The translations under genes and the position numbers were made by a program. This document shows positions 61,015-64,000 of a DNA stretch of 64,000 nt, one piece after another. The notes under the pieces are model-generated. The model ran no database searches, had not been told where the DNA came from, and saw nothing but the letters and a program-made list of their open reading frames with translations. The stretch is from the NCBI RefSeq assembly GCF_000968135.1, contig NZ_FO538765.1:2988001-3052000 (forward strand), written 5' to 3'. Position 1 is the first letter of the stretch. The number at the start of each line of letters is the position of its first letter. Source of the DNA: Magnetospira sp. QH-2 (GTDB lineage Bacteria; Pseudomonadota; Alphaproteobacteria; Rhodospirillales; Magnetospiraceae).

Positions 61015-61634
61015 GATTATTCGTTCTTGTCTGGGTAATCGCCTTCGGCGGACTACCTATCACCGCCTGGGCCGGACAGCCCGGTGAACCGGCGGGGAAG
61101 GTCCTGCGGGTGCAAGGCAGTGCCGTCGCGTTGCTCGATGCCCAGCCCCGAACGCTGGCCGTGGGGACGGAAGTCCGCGTTGGCGATATTCTTTCCACCG
61201 GCGCGAATTCCCGGCTGGAAGTGGAACTGGGGGACGGCTCCACTTTGTTCCTGGGCGAACGCGCAAGCTTCAATGTCATCGCCTTCAGCAGTCCCAAAGA
61301 CGGTGGCGAAATGGTCTTACGCCTTCTATCGGGCGCTTTTTCAGCCGTTTCCGGGGCCATCGCCAAACAGGGCGGACGCATGGACATCGAAACGCCGGTA
61401 GCCACCATCGGTATTCGCGGCACCACCGTTTGGGGCGGCCAGCTGGATGGCGATTTCCAGGTGGCGCTGCTGGACGGCACCCGCGCCGTGGTCACCACCC
61501 GCGGCGGTCGCGTGGACCTGATGAAGGTCGGTGACGGCACCCTGATCAAGAACCAAGACACCGCTCCGGCCCCGCCCAAGAAATGGGGCGGCAACAAGCT
61601 TGAGCGCGCCAAGGCGACCGTCGCCTTCCGATAA
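61002..61634 (+). CDS. Secreted FecR-domain protein
   Basis: 210 residues from ATG 61002. A signal peptide (LVRLFVLVWVIAFGGLPITAWA) precedes a FecR-like domain: GKVLRVQGSAVALLDAQPRTLAVGTEVRVGDILSTGANSRLEVELGDGSTLFLGERASFNV, ending TPVATIGIRGTTVWGG. The same TPVATIGIRGT stretch is in the N-terminal domain of the giant surface protein encoded on the other side of the divergent promoter. These domains are not FecR regulators but periplasmic/surface modules. It is the last gene of the siaBC-like operon. A role in holding or presenting the giant protein is a guess. Confidence 0.8.
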   Translation: MGLVRLFVLVWVIAFGGLPITAWAGQPGEPAGKVLRVQGSAVALLDAQPRTLAVGTEVRVGDILSTGANSRLEVELGDGSTLFLGERASFNVIAFSSPKDGGEMVLRLLSGAFSAVSGAIAKQGGRMDIETPVATIGIRGTTVWGGQLDGDFQVALLDGTRAVVTTRGGRVDLMKVGDGTLIKNQDTAPAPPKKWGGNKLERAKATVAFR

Positions 61635-61731
61635 CGCATCCCAGGCTTCACCAAGATGTGTTCCCAAGTGCCCTGGGAAGCCTATATATAAGAAGCCTGA
61701 CCCCGTAACCCCTAGCGAAGAGGCCTGCGCC

Positions 61732-63294
61732 ATGGCTCCGGATACCCCGCGCCCGGTCGTTTTATGCATTCTCGATGGTTGGGGCAATCGCGCCGACAGT
61801 GACAACAACGCCGTCGCCCTTGCCGAAACCCCCAATTGGGACCGCCTGACTCGCGATTGTCCCACCGCCCACCTGGACGCCTCGGCTCTCGAGGTCGGCC
61901 TCCCCGAAGGCCAGATGGGCAATTCGGAGGTGGGGCACATGAACTTGGGCGCCGGGCGGGTGGTCATGCAGGACCTGCCGCGCATCGACAGTTCCGTCGC
62001 CGACGGCTCCATGGCCCAACTGCCCGCGCTGACCAAGCTGATTGATGCGCTGAAAGACAGTGGCGGCGCCTGTCATCTCATGGGTCTGATGTCTCCGGGG
62101 GGCGTGCATTCGCACCAAGATCAGATGGCCGCCATTGCCCAGGTGGTGTCCGAGGCCGGGGTACCGGTGATCGTCCACGCCCTGCTGGATGGCCGCGACA
62201 CACCGCCTTCCAGCGCCTTGGGGTACCTGGAGAAATTCCTCGGCGATTGCGCGGGCCTGAAGGTGAGCGTCGGGGTGGTTTCCGGTCGCTATTACGCCAT
62301 GGACCGGGACAAGCGGTGGGAACGGGTGGAACTGGCCCACAAGGCCCTGGTCGACGCCGACGGTGAACGGGCCGACGATGCCCTGGCCGCCATCCGCCAG
62401 AGCTATGACAATGGCAAGACCGACGAATTCATGCTGCCAACGGTGATCGGTGGATATACGGGCATGCAAGACGGCGACGGCCTGATCATGGGTAATTTCC
62501 GCGCCGATCGGGCCCGCGAGATCCTCGCCGCCCTGGTCGATCCGGCCTTTGATGGCTTTGCCCGCCCTCGGCAGATCACCTGGGCTGGAAAGCTGGGTCT
62601 GGTGGAATACTCCAAGGACCTGAACGCCTATTTGGACATCATGTTCCCGCCGGAGGAACTGCACCATATCTTGGGTCAGGTGGTTTCCGAGGCCGGACGC
62701 ACTCAATTGCGCATCGCCGAGACCGAGAAGTATGCCCATGTGACCTTCTTCCTCAACGGTGGTACCGAACTGGTATTCCCCGGCGAAGAGCGGATCCTGA
62801 TCCCCTCGCCCAAGGTGGCTACTTATGATCTACAACCGGAAATGTCCGCTCCGGAAGTGACAGACCGGTTGGTGGAAGCCATTGATGGTGGGACCTTTGA
62901 TCTTGTCATCGTCAACTTCGCCAACGGCGATATGGTTGGCCACACCGGCATTCTCGAAGCCGCCATGACGGCGGCTCGGACCGTTGATGCCAGCCTGGCA
63001 CGGCTGGAAGATGCGGTGATCCGCGCTGGAGGTACCCTGTTCATCACTGCCGACCACGGCAATTGCGAGCAGATGGTGGACCTGGAAAGCGGCCAGCCCC
63101 ATACGGCTCATACCCTCAATCCGGTCCCGGCAATCCTGGTCAACGCGCCCGCTTGGGCCAATGGACTGCGCAGCGGACGCCTGGCCGACGTGGCTCCGAC
63201 CTTGCTGCGGCTGTTGGATTTGCCCCAGCCGGAAGCCATGACCGGGCAGTCGCTGATTGTCGAAACGGGAGAGCAGGTTGCCGCTGCTCAATAG
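61732..63294 (+). CDS. gpmI: 2,3-bisphosphoglycerate-independent phosphoglycerate mutase
   Basis: 520 residues from ATG 61732. Alkaline-phosphatase fold: LCILDGWGNRADSDNNAVALAETPNWDRL (metal Asp), LPEGQMGNSEVGHMNLGAGRVV with the phosphorylated Ser of MGNSEVGH, SPGGVHSHQDQM, HALLDGRDTPPSSAL, VSGRYYAMDRDKRWERV, GNFRADRARE, FANGDMVGHTG and FITADHGNCEQMVD. Interconverts 3- and 2-phosphoglycerate in glycolysis using two Mn ions. The next gene, envC-like, overlaps it by 17 bases, a usual order in alphaproteobacteria. Confidence 0.97.
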   Translation: MAPDTPRPVVLCILDGWGNRADSDNNAVALAETPNWDRLTRDCPTAHLDASALEVGLPEGQMGNSEVGHMNLGAGRVVMQDLPRIDSSVADGSMAQLPALTKLIDALKDSGGACHLMGLMSPGGVHSHQDQMAAIAQVVSEAGVPVIVHALLDGRDTPPSSALGYLEKFLGDCAGLKVSVGVVSGRYYAMDRDKRWERVELAHKALVDADGERADDALAAIRQSYDNGKTDEFMLPTVIGGYTGMQDGDGLIMGNFRADRAREILAALVDPAFDGFARPRQITWAGKLGLVEYSKDLNAYLDIMFPPEELHHILGQVVSEAGRTQLRIAETEKYAHVTFFLNGGTELVFPGEERILIPSPKVATYDLQPEMSAPEVTDRLVEAIDGGTFDLVIVNFANGDMVGHTGILEAAMTAARTVDASLARLEDAVIRAGGTLFITADHGNCEQMVDLESGQPHTAHTLNPVPAILVNAPAWANGLRSGRLADVAPTLLRLLDLPQPEAMTGQSLIVETGEQVAAAQ

Positions 63295-64000
63295 GTCCAT
63301 CCTGCTTGCATTCCTGGTCCCGGCTCTGGTCTTGGGGATATGGGGGATCGCTATGGCGGCCCCCGCCGAGCAGGAATTGGAGCAGACCCAAAAGGCGTTG
63401 GAGCAGGACCGGGAACGGCAGAAATCCCTGCAAATCAAGGCCGAACAGGTTAAGCAGGAACTGGAAACCCTGCGCCGCACCTTGGTCAAGGCCGGCAGCA
63501 AGACCCAGGGCCAGGAAAAGGCGGTGGAGAAGATCGAGGACCGCTTGGCCGACCTGGAAACCGAGGAAGCCATCAAGCGCGACGACCTACTGCGCCAGCG
63601 CAAACAATTCGATGGCCTGCTGCTCGCCGTCCAGCGCCTCGCCCGCTATCCACCGGAAGCCTTGCTTGCCCTGCCCAACAAGCCCGCCGAGACAGTGCGC
63701 GCCGCCATCTTGTTGCGCGCCACGCTACCGGAAGTGCGCCAACGGACCGAAGTATTGCGCCAGCAGGTGGCCTCGCTGACCGATACCCGTGCGGCGCTGG
63801 AACGGGAAAAGACCGAACTGCAACGGGCCAATGAAAGCCTGGGGCGCGAACAGCGGGATCTGGACAAGTTGCTCCGCCGCAAGGCCGAGCTCTACAACAG
63901 CCTGAGCCGGGAAAGCGCCGCCGCGGCCAAACGGGTCGCCGCCCTGGCCCGCAAATCGAAAGATCTGCACGATCTCGTCAATAGCCTCGACAAGGAACGC
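63278..64000 (+). CDS. envC: EnvC-like murein hydrolase activator (partial, cut by the window edge)
   Basis: 241 codons are visible to the window end. The start is placed at TTG 63278 behind GGAGAGCAGG; a signal peptide follows (SILLAFLVPALVLGIWGIAMAA). The rest is an extended coiled coil rich in Glu, Gln, Arg and Lys (ELEQTQKALEQDRERQKSLQIKAEQVKQELE..., then RRKAELYNSLSRESAAAAKRV). The typical C-terminal LytM/M23 domain would lie beyond 64000. EnvC-type proteins activate amidases during septum splitting. The overlap with gpmI fits the common gpmI-envC-ctpA order. Confidence 0.85.
   Translation, partial: MPLLNRSILLAFLVPALVLGIWGIAMAAPAEQELEQTQKALEQDRERQKSLQIKAEQVKQELETLRRTLVKAGSKTQGQEKAVEKIEDRLADLETEEAIKRDDLLRQRKQFDGLLLAVQRLARYPPEALLALPNKPAETVRAAILLRATLPEVRQRTEVLRQQVASLTDTRAALEREKTELQRANESLGREQRDLDKLLRRKAELYNSLSRESAAAAKRVAALARKSKDLHDLVNSLDKER

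Overview
The window is GC-rich DNA from a Gram-negative alphaproteobacterium, most likely of Rhodospirillales type. The reasons are the block DUF2125 / tyrC / hisC-like / chorismate mutase / metX / metW, a short PhaC-type polyester synthase beside phaR, and the order gpmI–envC. A NavBac-type sodium channel and a BCCT osmolyte transporter would suit a saline habitat, but that is inference. No rRNA, tRNA or CRISPR array was seen.

Bases 1-10001 are an accessory island read leftward. A full-length 702-residue protein (cassette A) ends in a lytic-transglycosylase-like domain and overlaps a small two-helix membrane protein that I propose is its immunity protein. Downstream lie three more copies of its middle 'core' segment, each joined to a different C-terminal domain and without the N-terminal half: cassette B (glycine-zipper domain plus a soluble partner with an ATGA overlap), cassette C (a second lytic-transglycosylase-like domain plus a homologous two-helix partner) and cassette D (Pro-rich domain, frameshifted, running off the left edge). 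This is how orphan toxin/immunity modules of polymorphic toxin systems are laid out. Between B and C sit an IS110 scrap, a truncated gene and a Sel1-repeat gene interrupted cleanly by an IS1031-type element with a TTA target duplication.

Bases 10495-38107 are mostly housekeeping: a methyltransferase, 3-hydroxybutyryl-CoA dehydrogenase, aromatic amino-acid genes, metXW, a sodium channel, an EamA transporter with ChaC, a TetR-controlled methyltransferase/acetyltransferase pair with two visible operators, a PsiE-like protein, a BCCT transporter, the polyhydroxyalkanoate genes (phaB, phaA, phaC, a small PhaE-like subunit, divergent phaR), an XRE regulator, an ArsR regulator divergent from an MFS/MipA pair with a striking TTGCAA array between them, a SUMF1-like protein, korAB and a response regulator. 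glgB and a TPR-sulfotransferase follow on the minus strand.

Bases 42439-56067 encode a giant FecR/RTX/cadherin/FG-GAP surface protein of about 4,540 codons, split by one in-frame stop inside a six-copy 381-bp repeat. Divergent from it is a signalling operon: SiaB-like, SiaC-like, a GAF/HD-GYP protein, a class III adenylate cyclase, a secreted PLA2-like protein and a second FecR-domain protein. The arrangement suggests that second-messenger and partner-switch signalling may control surface attachment through the giant protein. gpmI and a partial envC close the window.
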